Assembly (NCBI RefSeq): GCF_036785885.1
Contig: NC_092310.1
Location: 3,038,001-3,102,000, forward strand
Direction of reading: 5' to 3'
From: Coffea arabica
Lineage: Eukaryota > Streptophyta > Magnoliopsida > Gentianales > Rubiaceae
DNA: 64,000 nt
The notes under the pieces were generated by a model that did no database searches, had not been told where the DNA came from, and was given only the letters and a program-made list of their open reading frames with translations. How positions within the stretch are numbered: position 1 is the stretch's first letter; the number at the start of each line of letters is the position of its first letter. Below, piece by piece: positions 45,341 through 57,435 of this stretch. Made by a program: the position numbers and the translations under genes.

Positions 45341-45350
45341 GTGGGGGGAA
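45341..45350 (+). other. Polypurine tract of the Athila-type element
   Basis: GTGGGGGGAA, one base before the 3' LTR start at 45352 and preceded by GAGGGCAAACATGGTTTAG. Confidence 0.85.
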
Positions 45351-45351
45351 T

Positions 45352-47051
45352 TGATAGGTTGCAATTTTCTCATTTATTTTATTATTAATTTTTCCTATTA
45401 CCTGACCCGATGTGGATTAATTAATAGTTTCTATTCACTTTTAGTATTTTGCGTTTATTTCAGGGGGCAGAACGAAAATATGATAACAGGTGCCAATTTG
45501 ACAGAAAAGAAGTCCAAATGATAGAACTTGTCCCAGGGGCATTTTTGGAAAAGAGATGCAAGCCCTTTTTGGTCATTTGGCCGAAGTCTTCCTCTGGAGA
45601 AAATGAGAGCCGCCGCACGAAGATTGAGGAAGAGATGAAAAAAAGGAGAAAAAGAGGCAGAGGATTTTGACCTCCTGGAGCTTAGTCTCACTTTTGACTT
45701 TTCTTCTTAGCCTTTAGTAGTCATTCTCCACGGTTGTAAGGAGAAACGATGAAGAGCTTTAGCTTAGCATTAGATTTTTCCTTTTAGACTTTTGGTTAGG
45801 ACCTCTCCTATGCATGTCAGAGGAGATTAAACAACTTTGACTTTTCCATTTTCCTTCCTGGCGTAGTCTTCTCTTCGTACGCCTGGACAAGTAGAAACCA
45901 TAGAATCAGTTGCTGTAGCTTTGCTATCTTTTCAAACATTCGGACGAATTGGACTCTTCTAATTTCGAAGGACAATGGCCGCAACTTTCTCTGCGATTTT
46001 CTGTGGGTTTTGTTCATCAAATATCAACTAATTTTCCAACTCTAGTCAAGGGACAACGAAAGCTTTGATTCGCCTAAAAATTATGAGATCGGTTTAATTT
46101 TATCTCTTCCTTTTATTTATTGGTATTCGCATATTCCTTGATTGCAGTACTTATGGTTGTTCAATTAATTGATTGTTTTGAATGTGGATAATTAGTTAAT
46201 TTGATAATCTATTGTCAGTTAGGGCATTAAATCCGTAATTGTTTAATTGCGTTAAACTAGTGATAACTGGCATAACTAGATTTGTGTCAGAAGGATATGC
46301 GGGCTAATCTGAAATAACCCTGGTAGTGCATTATTTGGTTGGAATAGGGCTCCTCTAACACGTAAGGCAATTGGAGAATTAAATCTTATGGGCATACCTA
46401 AGATTATTTCTCAATTAGAACAGTGATTAACGGACGTACCTTAATCACCGACACAGTAAGGAGGGGTTGACTGTCATCACTTGTTTGGAAGTTATCACCT
46501 ATTTATTAATAAATAATTGAATTAGGTGAACCAATGCTGAAGTTATTCCTTGGCTAGATCTTTAATTAATATTACCTTGATTTTAGTGAATTGCCATTTG
46601 ACCTTTAGTTGCTTACTTTATTTTATTCTTAATTGTTTCTTGTTTTAATTGATTTAGCCCTTTAATTATTGTTACTCTAAGTTCAGTGAATGGTTGTATA
46701 ATTTCTAGTTAGTTATTTATTTTTATTTTCTTATTTGAATTTATCTGATTGTTGTCGTTCCTACAAAATCACCCCCTGTGTTACTTTGGATTTCTTAAGA
46801 GACAAATATACCCAGTTCCTGAGGATACGACCCTACTTGCCATGTTTACAAATTCATAATTATTTGTGAAAAAAAAGAAAAATCATCCCATTCGGGTATA
46901 TCGGATTAAGCAAACTCTTCGGGAATAGGGTGAATCAAGTAATCCATTGCACACCTAGAGTCCCTGCTCCAGTACTTGGAATTGGGTTTTGGTCATTTTA
47001 ACTGGCAATTAGGTTTAATTTTATTATTGTACAGGTTTCGACACCCTGTCA
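45352..47051 (+). repeat. 3' LTR of the Athila-type element
   Basis: 1,700 bp, TGATAGG...CCTGTCA, aligned to the 5' LTR over its full length apart from one ~24-bp deletion near 46,517. Followed at once by TATAT. Confidence 0.92.
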
Positions 47052-47359
47052 TATATATACACATACTAAAAATTATTACTTCCCTTACATTTATGCACTT
47101 TTCCTAAATGAACTTGCATTTCTAAAAGTCCAACATTTGAAGTACACTCTAACGATTGCCCAATGAGGAATTAGATGCTCAATGAGAGAATGGTGAGAAA
47201 CATTAGACATAGAAATAATAAAACTCATTATCAATTAATTATTAATAGTGAAAAACAATAATACACATATATTATATCAAATTTGAGATAACTATGCAAA
47301 AGAAGAGAAACATATAATATATTATTAGCATGAATAAATAAAATAAGAAGGTGGTTTGG

Positions 47360-48598
47360 GAATAAAAAAAACATTGCGCAGTGGAATGTGTTCTTTATCT
47401 TAAAGCTACTGTGGAACATTTGTAGTAAAAAAGACAATTTATGGGTGAGGTGGATACATTCAGCAATACTGAAGGGGAGAAGTTTTTGGGAGGTTACTAC
47501 AACAGCTGGCTGTTTTTGGATTTGGAGAAAAATAATGAAATGTAGAGTTCTAGCTTAGCCATTTATATGCACTTCTATAGGCAATGGAGCCCAAACGTCA
47601 TTTTGGTATGATTCTTGGCATCCGTCCGAACCACTCTACAAGATATACCTCATTTCCTTGCTCGAGAACTTGGGACCAAATACAAGATCTAAGGTGGCTG
47701 ATTTTATTCACAACAAGTGCTAGAAATGGCCTCGGGCAAGAAGACTTAACTCTCTTGTTTAGGATTTGAAGGATGCAACTCCTACATCTCTATTGCAAAA
47801 CACACATAGAGAGGACCATGTAAGGTGGCTAGGCTCATCAACAGGTATGTTCTCTATCAAATTTGCAATGAGGATATTCCCTAGTGGTGAAATTGTGAAG
47901 TGGCATAAAATGGTGTGGGGAAAGGGTTGCATTCTGAAGCTTGCTTTTACTTTATGGTTAGCTGTACAAGGAAAGCTGATGACAAAAGATAGACTAAGAA
48001 AATGGGGAATGCAGAATGTTGATTAAACATGTGTACTCTATCGGGGAATTGAGTCAGTAGCCCACTTGTTTTTTGAGTCTACGTTTGCTAAGTCAGTTTG
48101 GCAAAAAGTAAAAAAATAATAATAATAATGTGTCTTTTATATAGAGGAGATGTGCTGGCAGATGGAGGTGCAATGGTGGAGTGTTTTCTTGAAGGGTGAA
48201 TCCTTTGCAACTCAACTTAGAAGGCTATTCTCTCTACGATTGTTTGGCACTTATGGCAAGAGAGGAACAGCAGGATCTTTAAGCAAACCAGCAAAACCAA
48301 TTTCAACTTGTTGCAGCAATTGTAAATTTTGTCCAATCAACATGTGTATCTTGGGAGGGTGCTCCAAGAACAAAGGAAAATTTGGAACTAATGCTCGAAT
48401 GGGGACTTAAATATAAGTGTTTGATGAGCTAGATAGGTGTTATATATATGAGTCATAACTAAATACTTAGTTACTATAGAGATGGAAACATTGGAGTATA
48501 TAGTGCTGACAGACACAGGAAACAGAGCTATGATGTAATAGATGCAGAGCTTCTTGTACACTTCTAGTGAATTCAATAAAAACTCTTTTTGAGAAAAA
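47360..48598 (+). pseudogene. LINE (non-LTR retrotransposon) 3' end, decayed
   Basis: Fragments in shifting frames match the C-terminal part of plant L1-type ORF2. DNLWVRWIHSAILKGRSFWE (about 47,435) is followed by WIWRK, a broken NGAQTSFWYDSWHP segment (about 47,600) and then the reverse-transcriptase zinc-binding region: VRWLGSSTGMFSIKFAMR, AFTLWLAVQGKLMTKDRLRK and ESVAHLFFEST (47,820-48,095). The 3' UTR ends near AATAAAAACTCTTTTTGAG at about 48,595. The endonuclease and polymerase core are missing, as in 5'-truncated insertions. Confidence 0.85.
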
Positions 48599-49679
48599 AT
48601 AAGCAAGAAGAAAAAGAAGTTTAATTATCATAATTAATTTTGATTATCCATATGATACTATTTCACTCTAATTTGCATCTGAATTCATGCTCAACCTTTA
48701 ATATCACTATTTAAAATTTAGAGAAATATAATGATTCAAAGTCAAAACGTTGGGGATCAAAAGTGTAAAATCTAAGTTGTTGACTAACAGTCCTAACAGT
48801 AATTTGATGTTGACTGTTAGTCATTATTCTGTTTCCGTTAATTGTTCTAAATCTACCTAAGATCACAAATTTTGGAAATTTGGCCGAAGCATTAGGGACC
48901 AATTTCGCATGCAGGTCAAACATCCGGGGCTAAAATTGCATTTTTCCCTAAAACGATTATGATCTCCTTGTAATAGGCATCATAATGAGAAAAAGAAAGT
49001 CAAGGCAACTGATTGTTGGGTTCCATATAAGGAAATCTTGATTTACAGATATTTTAATTTGGAATTGTGATTTCTTGGATAATTTATTGAGCTTGTGTGA
49101 CTTCTACTCATGACATGCTTCCAGGAAAAACTAATCTTATGGATGTTTTTGTTTTCTCCGACTAAATTACTTTGGCCTTGGTGAAGACCACATTAATCCT
49201 TCAAGCAATTCCTTTAGTAGATCTGGAAGGTCCTTGAACTTGTGATAAGAACTATACAGATTTGATGCTTGTTTTCAGGTGCACTGATTAATATAGTACC
49301 TCTACATCCTTTGATTGCAGTGCTGGAATTCATGGTTTTGTCTTTGCTAATCCAGGAGGACTAGATCATTGCTGCTAGTTATCAAGTATTCCCTCTGTTT
49401 TTATATAAATGAGGCAGCAATATTTGCTTTGGTTTGAAAGGTGATTGATTTTGATAGTGTTCCATGATATCACCTACTTCTGGAAGGTGCTCTTAGGGGG
49501 ACTGTAAAACTGAGAGCACTGGCCAATCATTGCAGATTTTCTTCAAAGCACATTTGATTATGCCATAATTTAGCTATAACAGTGATTTTTACTACTAATG
49601 GTCCATCAAATAGTAGGACTAGGATCTCAGATTTGCTCTTATAAAAATGTGTGTAGCCTTGGTATTATTTTTTTGTTTA
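48599..49679. other. Intergenic, possible MITE at 48,745-48,955
   Basis: No gene. CGTTGGGGATCAAAAGTG at about 48,749 and, inverted, CGTTTTAGGGAAAAATGCAA at about 48,955 could be ends of a ~210-bp MITE, but the match is weak and no target duplication was found. Confidence 0.4.
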
Positions 49680-50340
49680 TTTGGTAGTCCTAACTCCTAA
49701 CTCCTAAAGTTTCTTTAAAATTGTCTTCTGCTGAAACAAATAAATACATGAATCTCCTCCTTGACTATTTTAGGTGAAAGTCTAAGAACTTCCACATGCT
49801 GGTTGAAGAAATCACAGAAACCAGAAGATTTTATACTTATTCAGCGGAATGCACTCAAACAATAAGTCTTTTGCTCCTTTGTATGATTTATGCAGTGCTC
49901 AAAACACCCCAAAAAAGAAATTAAAGAGTACTCTTTAAATTTTGGATTGCATGCAATTGCTTGAGCAAGTTTGCGAAGATTTACTTATCTTCTTGTTGTC
50001 TTAAAGTTAACATGGAACTAGGCATGTTAAAGAGATGAATCTGAAATTTAGACATACAAATTTTTTTTTCCAATTATCACACCTAAAAAACCCTCATGAA
50101 TATGAATGTTAGTTTAATAAAATTAGTCATGCATGTCAGAATAAAAATTCATTTAAAAGTGTGTCATGAATTTGAATGTTAGTTTAATAAAATTAGTCAT
50201 TCATGTTAAAATAAAAATTCATTTAAAAGTGTGTCATGAATTTGAATGTTAGTTTAATAAAATTAGTCATTCATGTGAAAATAAAAATTTATTTGAAAGT
50301 ATGTCTAGGAAGCCATCCAAATGGGTCACCAATGATTCTC
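49680..50340 (+). repeat. Segmental duplication, upstream copy
   Basis: Alignable with 53,690-55,990 once the Pack-MULE in that copy is removed. Shared blocks: TGAAAGTCTAAGAACT, GATTTTATACTTATTCA, GGAATGCACTC, TTTAAATTTTGGATTGCAT and AGCCATCCAAATGG. Confidence 0.8.
50094..50303 (+). repeat. 70-bp tandem repeat, three copies
   Basis: Units start TCATGAA at 50094, 50164 and 50234, each containing GAATGTTAGTTTAATAAAAT and ATAAAAATTCATTTAAAAGT. The downstream duplicated segment has only one diverged unit (about 55,650), so the expansion came after the duplication. Confidence 0.92.
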
Positions 50341-51592
50341 CAGATAATTCTTCCGCTACTTCCAGGATGCCTTAAAAATCCAATTTCCAATCTTTGAAGA
50401 ACTTCAGAACTCCACGGGAAGTACTCCGTCAACTTGTTTTGATATGTTTTGGCCATCAGTATTTGAAGAATGGGACCCCCTTAACTTCATCAGTAAAATC
50501 AAGAAAGAGATCTCTTTTGCTTTTCATTTTTAAAGTGATATCAACACAAAGCCCATAGTCAGTCAATACTATATCATACAAGTAAGCACTTTTTGTAGTT
50601 TATATTTTTTGAATGGGTCCTAGCAAACTAGTCTTGCATTTGCAGTCTTGTTCGGGAGCTGCAAGATGCTGAGTGGCCATTCAAAAAGAAAAGAAAAATA
50701 AATGGTTGGGTGGCCATTAATTATTAGCCAAATTGAGAAAATCAGGTCCCGGTAAAAATGAGTCAAATGTTCGTGTCTTTTAGGACACGCAAAAGATGAA
50801 TAACTACTGTTCAAATTCAACGAAACAAAGATCACTTCCCTAATTTTTTGAAAAGGAAACATCTACACGAGATTTCTGGGAATATTCTAGAAATTTTCTC
50901 CCGTTGACTGATTTAAAGAGTGAACAATTATGCTATTCCTCGCTGCTACTGATCAAGATTGCCATATTAGTATAAAACAAGACAGGTGAAGAATGGTGGT
51001 TACTGAGTTTTACCAAGTTGGGACTTCTGCAATTTAATCAGGTAAGTCGTCTTACGAATTCAACAGAGTTGCAAGGTTTTAGTTTCTTCCCAATCTCTTC
51101 CGGTCGCCTTTTATGTCGTTTAAATTTGAACTGATTTTGATTTTCAATTACCTCTAACTTAAGTTTTAATTTTTGGGCATACAACACTTTGTGCACTTCG
51201 CAAGTTTTTGAGTAGATGTAAATAATACTTGATTCTTATTCTATTGTATGTTGCTACTAAAAATGGTTAGAGACTATTTATGACAAGCGGAAAAGGCCAT
51301 GGACAACCCATAATTGCAGAATATCCAGTTCTTGTGAGGTGGTATCCGTTAAAATTGATAGCTTGATGCTGGGATGGGATGCAGAGCTAGGATTAAAGGG
51401 TTAATTAGTTGAATTTTTACACTTGGAGAATGTATATTTGTTGTGCGACAAATGGCAATGCTTGTCTGTATGTAGAGTGTACGAGATGATTGTGGCTACA
51501 ATAGTGGTTTTTGTTGACTGATTCTTTTGTTTTATTCACAATTTCAGTATGTTGTTTCTAGCGTACGACTGTAATATACTGTCATTGAAGTC
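50341..51592. other. Upstream region of the F-box gene
   Basis: No other gene. The interval should contain the promoter and 5' UTR. TTTCAG at 51,542-51,547, after a T-rich stretch, could be a 5' UTR intron acceptor. Confidence 0.45.
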
Positions 51593-53342
51593 ATGGGCTT
51601 GAATTCTCCGCGGACTTCTTCAGAGAAGAAAAAGATGTTTGAAGGAGAAGAAACCACTACGGAAGCACAAGACCGAATAAGCCAATTACCTGATGCAATT
51701 CTGTGTCACATGCTCTCCCTTCTTCCGACTAAATTAGCAGCACAAACTGGGATTCTATCTAAACGATGGAGGGACGTTTGGCTTTCAATACCTGCTCTTG
51801 AATTTCAGATGCATCTACGGGCAAATTATGAGGGTGATATGACTGCTTTTGATAGCTTTGCAAAGCCTAAAATTGAGAGTTTTACTAATTTTCTGGATCG
51901 GCTTTTTGCTATTCGTGACACTTCATCCATTAAAAAGTTCAGATTGGTGTTTGATCATCAGGTTGACTCTAGATGCCTCAATAATTGGTTGTCTGCTTTG
52001 CATAATATTCAAGAAATTGATCTCGAATTATTGGTGCAAAGGGAATTCCCCTGGAGTCCTTTGGCGGATAAATTGCTGGAAATCTTGAAACTGAGTTGCA
52101 TTAGTTTGCCCAACATCCCATCTTCTGTTTCTTTTCCACGTCTTAAGGTTCTTCATCTTCATTCAGCCACGTATGTGGATGATGCATCGGTTGAAAAGTT
52201 ACTTTCTTCTTGTCCAGTCCTTGAGGATTTGCAGATATCAAGGTGGCAGTGGGATAACGTTAGGAATTTTGTGATTGCAGTCCCTTCATTGAAAAGGTTG
52301 ACTTTGGACTTCAGTACACCTGAGATGGACTTATATGATGGCGATGATTACGAAGATGGTGTTGAGTACAAACTGATAATTACTGCACCAAATTTGGAGT
52401 ATCTAAACCTGATTGATTATATGTCAGATTCAATTCAGGTCAGTTCCATGACCAGAGTAACTGAATCACGCCTTTCTGTTTACAAAATCTTAACATGTGT
52501 TCAGCGGACAGCCGAACAAACAAGTAATTATGAAAGCAATGTGCGTGAAATATTTCGAAGCATCCCAAATGTCAAGCACCTAACAATAGGCGAATTTACC
52601 ATGAATGTAAGCCATGACTCAAATTCCAATCCTGCTTATTGCTTTCTAATTGTTATACCATCAATTGCTTTCTTGGTCACAACTTATAGCTGTCTTCATA
52701 CGTTTGCAGTCTTTGGGTGAATCTCTTGATAGCAGGCTGCCAGTGTTTCAGAACTTGGTCCACCTGGAGATCAGTTTTTATGTAGCGAACGGCGCTATAC
52801 TGCTGCCAAGTTTGCTCAAAATCTCTCCTAAACTGGAAAGCCTTATCTTGCCTCAGGTACATTACATAAGAGACTTGCACAATTTTGAGAGAAATATGGT
52901 GAGCGTTGAGCACTCCTGTTTTCTTTTGACCAAAAGTTGATTTGTTTGTAATTTTTTTTCCCTATGTCCTGGATTTCAGGGGATTACCAGTCCAAATGTA
53001 ATCGGGTGGTTTAACCCTGAGGAGAATCAAGTTAAGCCTCCGCAAGACGTACCTGAATGCCTGCTATTTCGCCTGAAAAATGTGGAAATTTCGCGAATTA
53101 CTGGAAGAGTAGAGGAAGAAGTGGAGGTGTTGATATATCTTCTGGGAAATGCAATGGTTCTAGAGAAGATGACGATTTGGTACGAAGAATATTATGTTTC
53201 CGGTGGACCGATGGATACTACTAATTATCCAACTGCTCGTCGGGTGCAGGATCGTTTATCTTTCACTGACAAATTGATGAACTGCACTAGGGGATCTGCT
53301 GCTTGTCAACTTGACATACAAATGCCTGAACTACAACTCTGA
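51593..53342 (+). CDS. F-box/FBD/LRR-repeat protein
   Basis: Three exons with consensus GT-AG introns, all phase 0: 51593-52606, 52710-52856, 52980-53342, giving 507 residues. The F-box motif lies at about residues 27-64 (DRISQLPDAILCHMLSLLPT, then LSKRWRDVW). Leucine-rich segments follow (FPRLKVLHLHSATYVD, SSCPVLEDLQIS, VPSLKRLTLDF). The C-terminal FBD domain begins near residue 412 (PECLLFRLKNVEISRITG ... LIYLLGNAMVLEKMTI). Proteins of this class act as substrate adaptors of SCF E3 ubiquitin ligases by binding SKP1 through the F-box; this one's target is unknown. ATG 51593 is preferred as the first Met; ATG 51635 also lies before the F-box. No lesion was seen. Confidence 0.92.
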
Positions 53343-54012
53343 GCTCTGAACTTGCGACAGAATGTTGGTATTGTATTGTACATATCTGCACTTGTTTCTT
53401 GTGCATTAGGAAGAAAGTGAAGAATCTGTGCGTAAATAAATACTTATAGTATTCGAATTTTATAGGTATCAGATTTATTTTTAAGATTATCCTACTCTAA
53501 ATGACATACGACTTATACAATAGATACAAACTAAATAATCACTCACCTAACTTTAGAAATTCCCATATTTATATCCATCACTCAAACATGTATTTTTTAA
53601 TATCATTTTGCAAGTGAGCTCTTATTTTTGGATCACTTTATCCTCTTGATATTTTAATTTTTCTCTATATAACACTCTTAGCCTTTTTTTTTTCCTGTTA
53701 GTATTGTCTTCTATTAAAACAAATTAATACATAAATCTCCTCCCCAACTACTTTAAAGTGAAAGTCTAAGAACTGCCGCATGCTGTTTGAAGAACCCCCA
53801 TGTTTTTAAACTCATATCGGACCGGGTGGTCCAATCGGTCAAATAAAAAATTGGCCGGACATCTGGTCCGAGTCAACTTAAATAACAGCATTTTCAAAAG
53901 TTCAGTCAAAATCATTCAAAGATCAGGTTTGACCAGGCACTAGTGAAACCGAAACCTGGTTTTTCCATTTTCATATATTTTGATGATTTTTTCCCCTTCC
54001 CTTCCTTTGATC

Positions 54013-54070
54013 TTTGGCTAGAGGCTAAAAACTAATCTAAAAAGAGAAAAGAGCAAAAATGGGAAGAGAA
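54013..54070 (+). repeat. Direct repeat left of the CAF1 fragment
   Basis: TTGGCTAGAGGCTAAAAACT, then AATCT, an A/G tract and AAAAATGGGA. It matches 54628-54690 (TTGGCTAGGGGCTAAGAACT ... CAAAAATGGGA). Confidence 0.8.
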
Positions 54071-54193
54071 GAAATTGAACTGCCAGATGCAATACTAATT
54101 ATCCACTCCACGGGTAGATTTCCCTTGTCATCCGAAAATGTGAGACTGATATGGAATTTCTGGACCTTGTATAGATGGGTTAACCTTTTCGTA

Positions 54194-54481
54194 TCAGCGG
54201 CCTAATTGGATTAACTTCAGTAAGTCTACATTGTCGTTTAAAGTTTGATAATGAAAATCACTATTGCTTTTGAAATTTCCCACAGGCCTAAGAACAATAC
54301 CAGAAAACTCAGTATCCATAGCTACATAAGGATAGTCATCCACAATTTCTCGGATATATGCAAACACTTCTTCAAGATTATCATTCCATAGCTCCCGAAT
54401 TTGAACTGATTCATTTGTAGGCAAAAGTGACACCTTTCTTTTTAACTGTTTCAAACAAAATCTACGCAAAATTTCTTTCAA
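54194..54481 (-). pseudogene. CAF1 (CCR4-associated factor 1) deadenylase, N-terminal fragment
   Basis: A 95-codon frame matches the N-terminus of plant CAF1/POP2-type ribonucleases: [40 protein letters not shown] (with the catalytic Asp and Glu of the DEDD motif), then [19 protein letters not shown]. It ends at the position where the full protein continues for about 180 more residues. CAF1 is the deadenylase of the CCR4-NOT complex. Here the fragment is captured inside a transposon and lacks the other two DEDD acidic residues, so no enzyme is expected. The start of the frame is not necessarily used. Confidence 0.85.
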
Positions 54482-54627
54482 AGAACCTAATCATCAGAGA
54501 TCCTTGAGATTACCAGAACCTATACCCAATCTATTGGACAACCCTCCAATTCCAACAGATCTACAAGAAAGTCAAAACCCAGAAAAATCAGCCCAGAAAG
54601 CAACAATTAATCAAAACCTACAGAGCA

Positions 54628-54690
54628 TTGGCTAGGGGCTAAGAACTAATCTTAAAAAAAAAAAAAAAACAAAAATGGGAATGTGATAAA
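54628..54690 (+). repeat. Direct repeat right of the CAF1 fragment
   Basis: Partner of 54013-54070; the A-tract is longer here (about 17 A). Confidence 0.8.
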
Positions 54691-54738
54691 AGAAAAGAGA
54701 GAGTTATGGTGTAGTCTAGAGGAAGAAGAAGAAGACAA

Positions 54739-54769
<31 letters not shown>

Positions 54770-55990
54770 GAGAGCAAGTGACGGTTGCTCCTCCTTATTC
54801 CTTGGCTGTTCCTTCACGTGAGTTTCCTTCTCAGAAGCCATGAATCAAAATTAACTTATAAAAACCAAAAGGCTTTATCGGGACTCAAGAGAACAAGGCT
54901 TCCTAGGAAGAACAAGAAATTGAAGGATAGATCATACCAAGTAAGTGACGGCCCAACAAAGGAAACAACAAGTATTAGGTTTAACATTTATTTGTTTTGA
55001 ATGCCCTAAAACTTTCTAATAATTGTGTTTCAGACTTTTATAGTTTTATTAAAATGTAAAATTAACCTATCACATTTTCCAAATTACTTTATTACTTATG
55101 GCTTTTAAAACTATTTAAGTAGAGTCCTTTTAGACTAAATCTAAACTCATAAAACAACTATGTAAAGTTGTAAACCCCTAAATTATTTAAGAGGAACTTT
55201 TATGTATTATTTTAATTATGCATCATTAATATATATTTATGACGTATTTATAACGTCATCCAATTCAACTCCCAGTTGGACTCGATCGAATTCATTGACC
55301 CCTGACCCCTGAGTTTGGCTAAGTCAATACCTGGTCTGAGTCTGAAAACATTAGAAGAAACTAGAGAAATCGAAAGATTTTATACTTATTCAATGGAATG
55401 CACTCGAACAACAAGTTGCTACTTTTTATGATTTATACAAGCTTGGAAACACGAAATAAGAAATGAAATATTTAAATTTTGGATTGCATTAAATTGTTTG
55501 AGCAATTTAAGGAGATCTATATATCTTCTGGTTACCTTGAATTTAACATGGGATTAGATATATTAATGGGTTGGGTCTGGATGGATCTGTATTGTTAGAT
55601 CTAGATTTTAGACCTATTAAATTTTTTTCATAACCACGTCTACACAAACTTTATGAATTTGAAAACTAGTTTAAAATAATTAGGGGTGTTAATCGGGTTC
55701 TATGAGTTGGACATTGACAAATTCAAGCTTAGTTCAAAAAATAAATAGGGCTTTCAAGCGTTCGAGTTCATAATATAGACACACATATGCACTAGCCGGA
55801 CCATAATCAGGATTGAGTCTAATAAAATCCAAACTTGACTCACATTTATTTTGGGCATATTATTTAGGCCCAAACTTTACTCAACCCTAATAAACATAAG
55901 GCTCCTTGGACTTTTTTGGGGCTAAACTAAAAAAAATAAGTGATAGTTTGGATATGTGTAAAGCCATCCAAATGGTCATCCATACTACTC

Positions 55991-57435
55991 ATACCATATT
56001 TTGTCTCTCTTTTACTAATGGCAGAAATTACATCATCAAAAGATATCAAAGGACAAATCTGAATTTGGTTGTACTTGTGGGGTTAGCTTAGGTGTAGCTT
56101 GTGAAAATTCTTGCTAAAAAGAAAAAATTGACCTGTTGGTGAGGTTTAAAGACTAGAGTGAATGAGTGTTATTTAGAACTTAGTAGAGGTTCCCTGCTCC
56201 CTTGCCCTGAGTCCCACATCGAATAGTTAGAGTGTGCGTGAGTTCCACTTAAATTCCATGGGTGCAACCAGAAGTCAGCAATTGCCTTTTGGTTGTACTT
56301 GTGGGGTTAGTTTAGGTGTAGTTTGTGAAAATTCTTGCTAAAAAAAAGGACAAATCTGAAGAATGGATACTCTAGATCTACAGAAAATAAAAACTACACT
56401 ATACAGCTCTAAAAAATATTTTAAAAATAAGATAAAATAGTTGTAATCCCACGAATATTTGTGCTTGCTTTCAATTACCAGATCTACTAACTATTTCAAA
56501 TCTAGATATTATAGTGAAATTCATCAAATAGACCCAAGAATTCGATATCTAATAATTAGAATATGAAAAAAACTCAGATTTAATAAAGAAAAGGGGGAAA
56601 AAACTATGTAAAATTCTCACTAGAAATTTCAAGCAAAAAATAAAACTCTCACTAGAAAAAGAGAGAAGAAAACTCTCACTAAATAACACTACAAAAGAAG
56701 AAACTCTCACTAAAAAATCCTAGAAGAGATTTTATTTAGACAAACAAAAAGAAACAATATAGAGGATTCCTCTTATGGGGAAAGATCAGAAAAATCTGAT
56801 CTCTCTCCCATGGGAGAGTTGGAGGAAGTTTTAAAACCTTCCACTCCTATTTCCAAGCCAATCTTCGGCCTCTCTTTAAATTTGCTATACCATATTTTCT
56901 CTCAATGGCATTTTTAGTACAAAGGAATGATAAAATTCAAGTGATATATATTTTCCATTTTCCCTTCCAAAAGGAGACTACTAATAATGTTGAAAAATTA
57001 TGGAAGAAAATGCAAAAACCATTCTCACTCTTTCAATTTGCATAACTTGCATTTTGCACTCACATTACAGATTCGTTTATTGAAGTGACTAAATCAAACT
57101 TGATGAACATTCAATAACGGTACAACATAATTCATTAATTTCAGTAAAATATTTTCATAACCACCAAAAAAGAGGGTAAAAAACAACCAAAATGATCCAA
57201 CAAAGGGGTCAATAGCTACTAGAGTACTAGTAATATTGTGGTAGGACAGGCGAAGAGAAACATGTTATTGCACTAGATACAACAGAGGGGATGAGAAATC
57301 AAAAGTACTTAAATTGGAGCTAAATAAAAAACACTAGTATACCATTTTCAAGGGTTGAATATGCAAATTAAAATAAGGGTAACCATTTTATACATTGTCA
57401 ATGTATAATTGTTTTTACACTAGTAAGGTTATAAC
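55991..57435. other. Intergenic with a SINE-like copy, otherwise nothing recognised
   Basis: Outside the SINE-like insertion this is AT-rich sequence with ACTCTCACTA words repeated at about 56,608-56,710. No gene is supported. Confidence 0.5.
56064..56344 (+). mobile_element. SINE-like retroposon with 16-bp target duplication
   Basis: Perfect direct repeats AAAGGACAAATCTGAA flank it (56048-56063 and 56345-56360), and it ends in an A-run. Near its 5' end, GTGGGGTTAGCTTAGGTG resembles a tRNA-type A box. GGTTCCCTGCTCC and GAGTCCCACATCGAA further in are weak B-box candidates. Its first ~55 bp (TTGGTTGTACTTGTGGGGTT ... AAAATTCTTGCTAAAAA) recur at its 3' end (56287-56342), so the unit is dimer-like. 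It is non-coding. Confidence 0.75.

Larger units (their letters stand above)
31454..47051 (+). mobile_element. Complete Athila-type Ty3/gypsy retrotransposon (15.6 kb), decayed
   Basis: Bounded by LTRs 31454-33174 and 45352-47051 and by identical 5-bp target duplications TATAT (31449-31453 and 47052-47056). In order: 5' LTR, tRNA-Asp-type primer site, gag, protease, RT, RNase H, integrase, post-pol hairpin and palindrome array, GC-rich UTR interrupted by a collapsed second retroelement, ORF3, first purine tract, ~1-kb conserved spacer, true polypurine tract, 3' LTR. The coding region has many stops, two frameshift regions and a 109-bp tandem duplication, so it is inactive. In the first ~430 bp of the LTRs I count about 23 differences, almost all transitions, so it is not a very recent insertion. 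Confidence 0.92.
53798..55353. mobile_element. Pack-MULE-like element carrying a CAF1 fragment
   Basis: Ends are CCATGTTTTTAAACTC and, inverted from the right, TAATGTTTTCAGACTC, followed inward by GGACC/CAGACC words. Flanks are GAAGAACCC (53789-53797) and GAAGAAACT (55354-55362), a 7/9 target duplication of MULE size. Comparison with the uninterrupted duplicate at about 49,800 supports these borders. No transposase is present. Inside are a host gene fragment, a pair of direct repeats around it, and an AAT microsatellite (54740-54769). Confidence 0.72.
53690..55990 (+). repeat. Segmental duplication, downstream copy, interrupted by a TE
   Basis: Parts 53,690-53,797 and 55,354-55,990 together match 49,680-50,340. 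The upstream copy serves as the empty site that fixes the TE borders. Confidence 0.78.

Noticed and set aside
47584..48410. Separate small genes
   Set aside because: The frames are consecutive pieces of one LINE ORF2 C-terminus broken by stops and frameshifts.
50094..50303. CRISPR-like regular repeats
   Set aside because: Only three units, contiguous without spacers, in a plant nuclear sequence. It is an ordinary tandem repeat.
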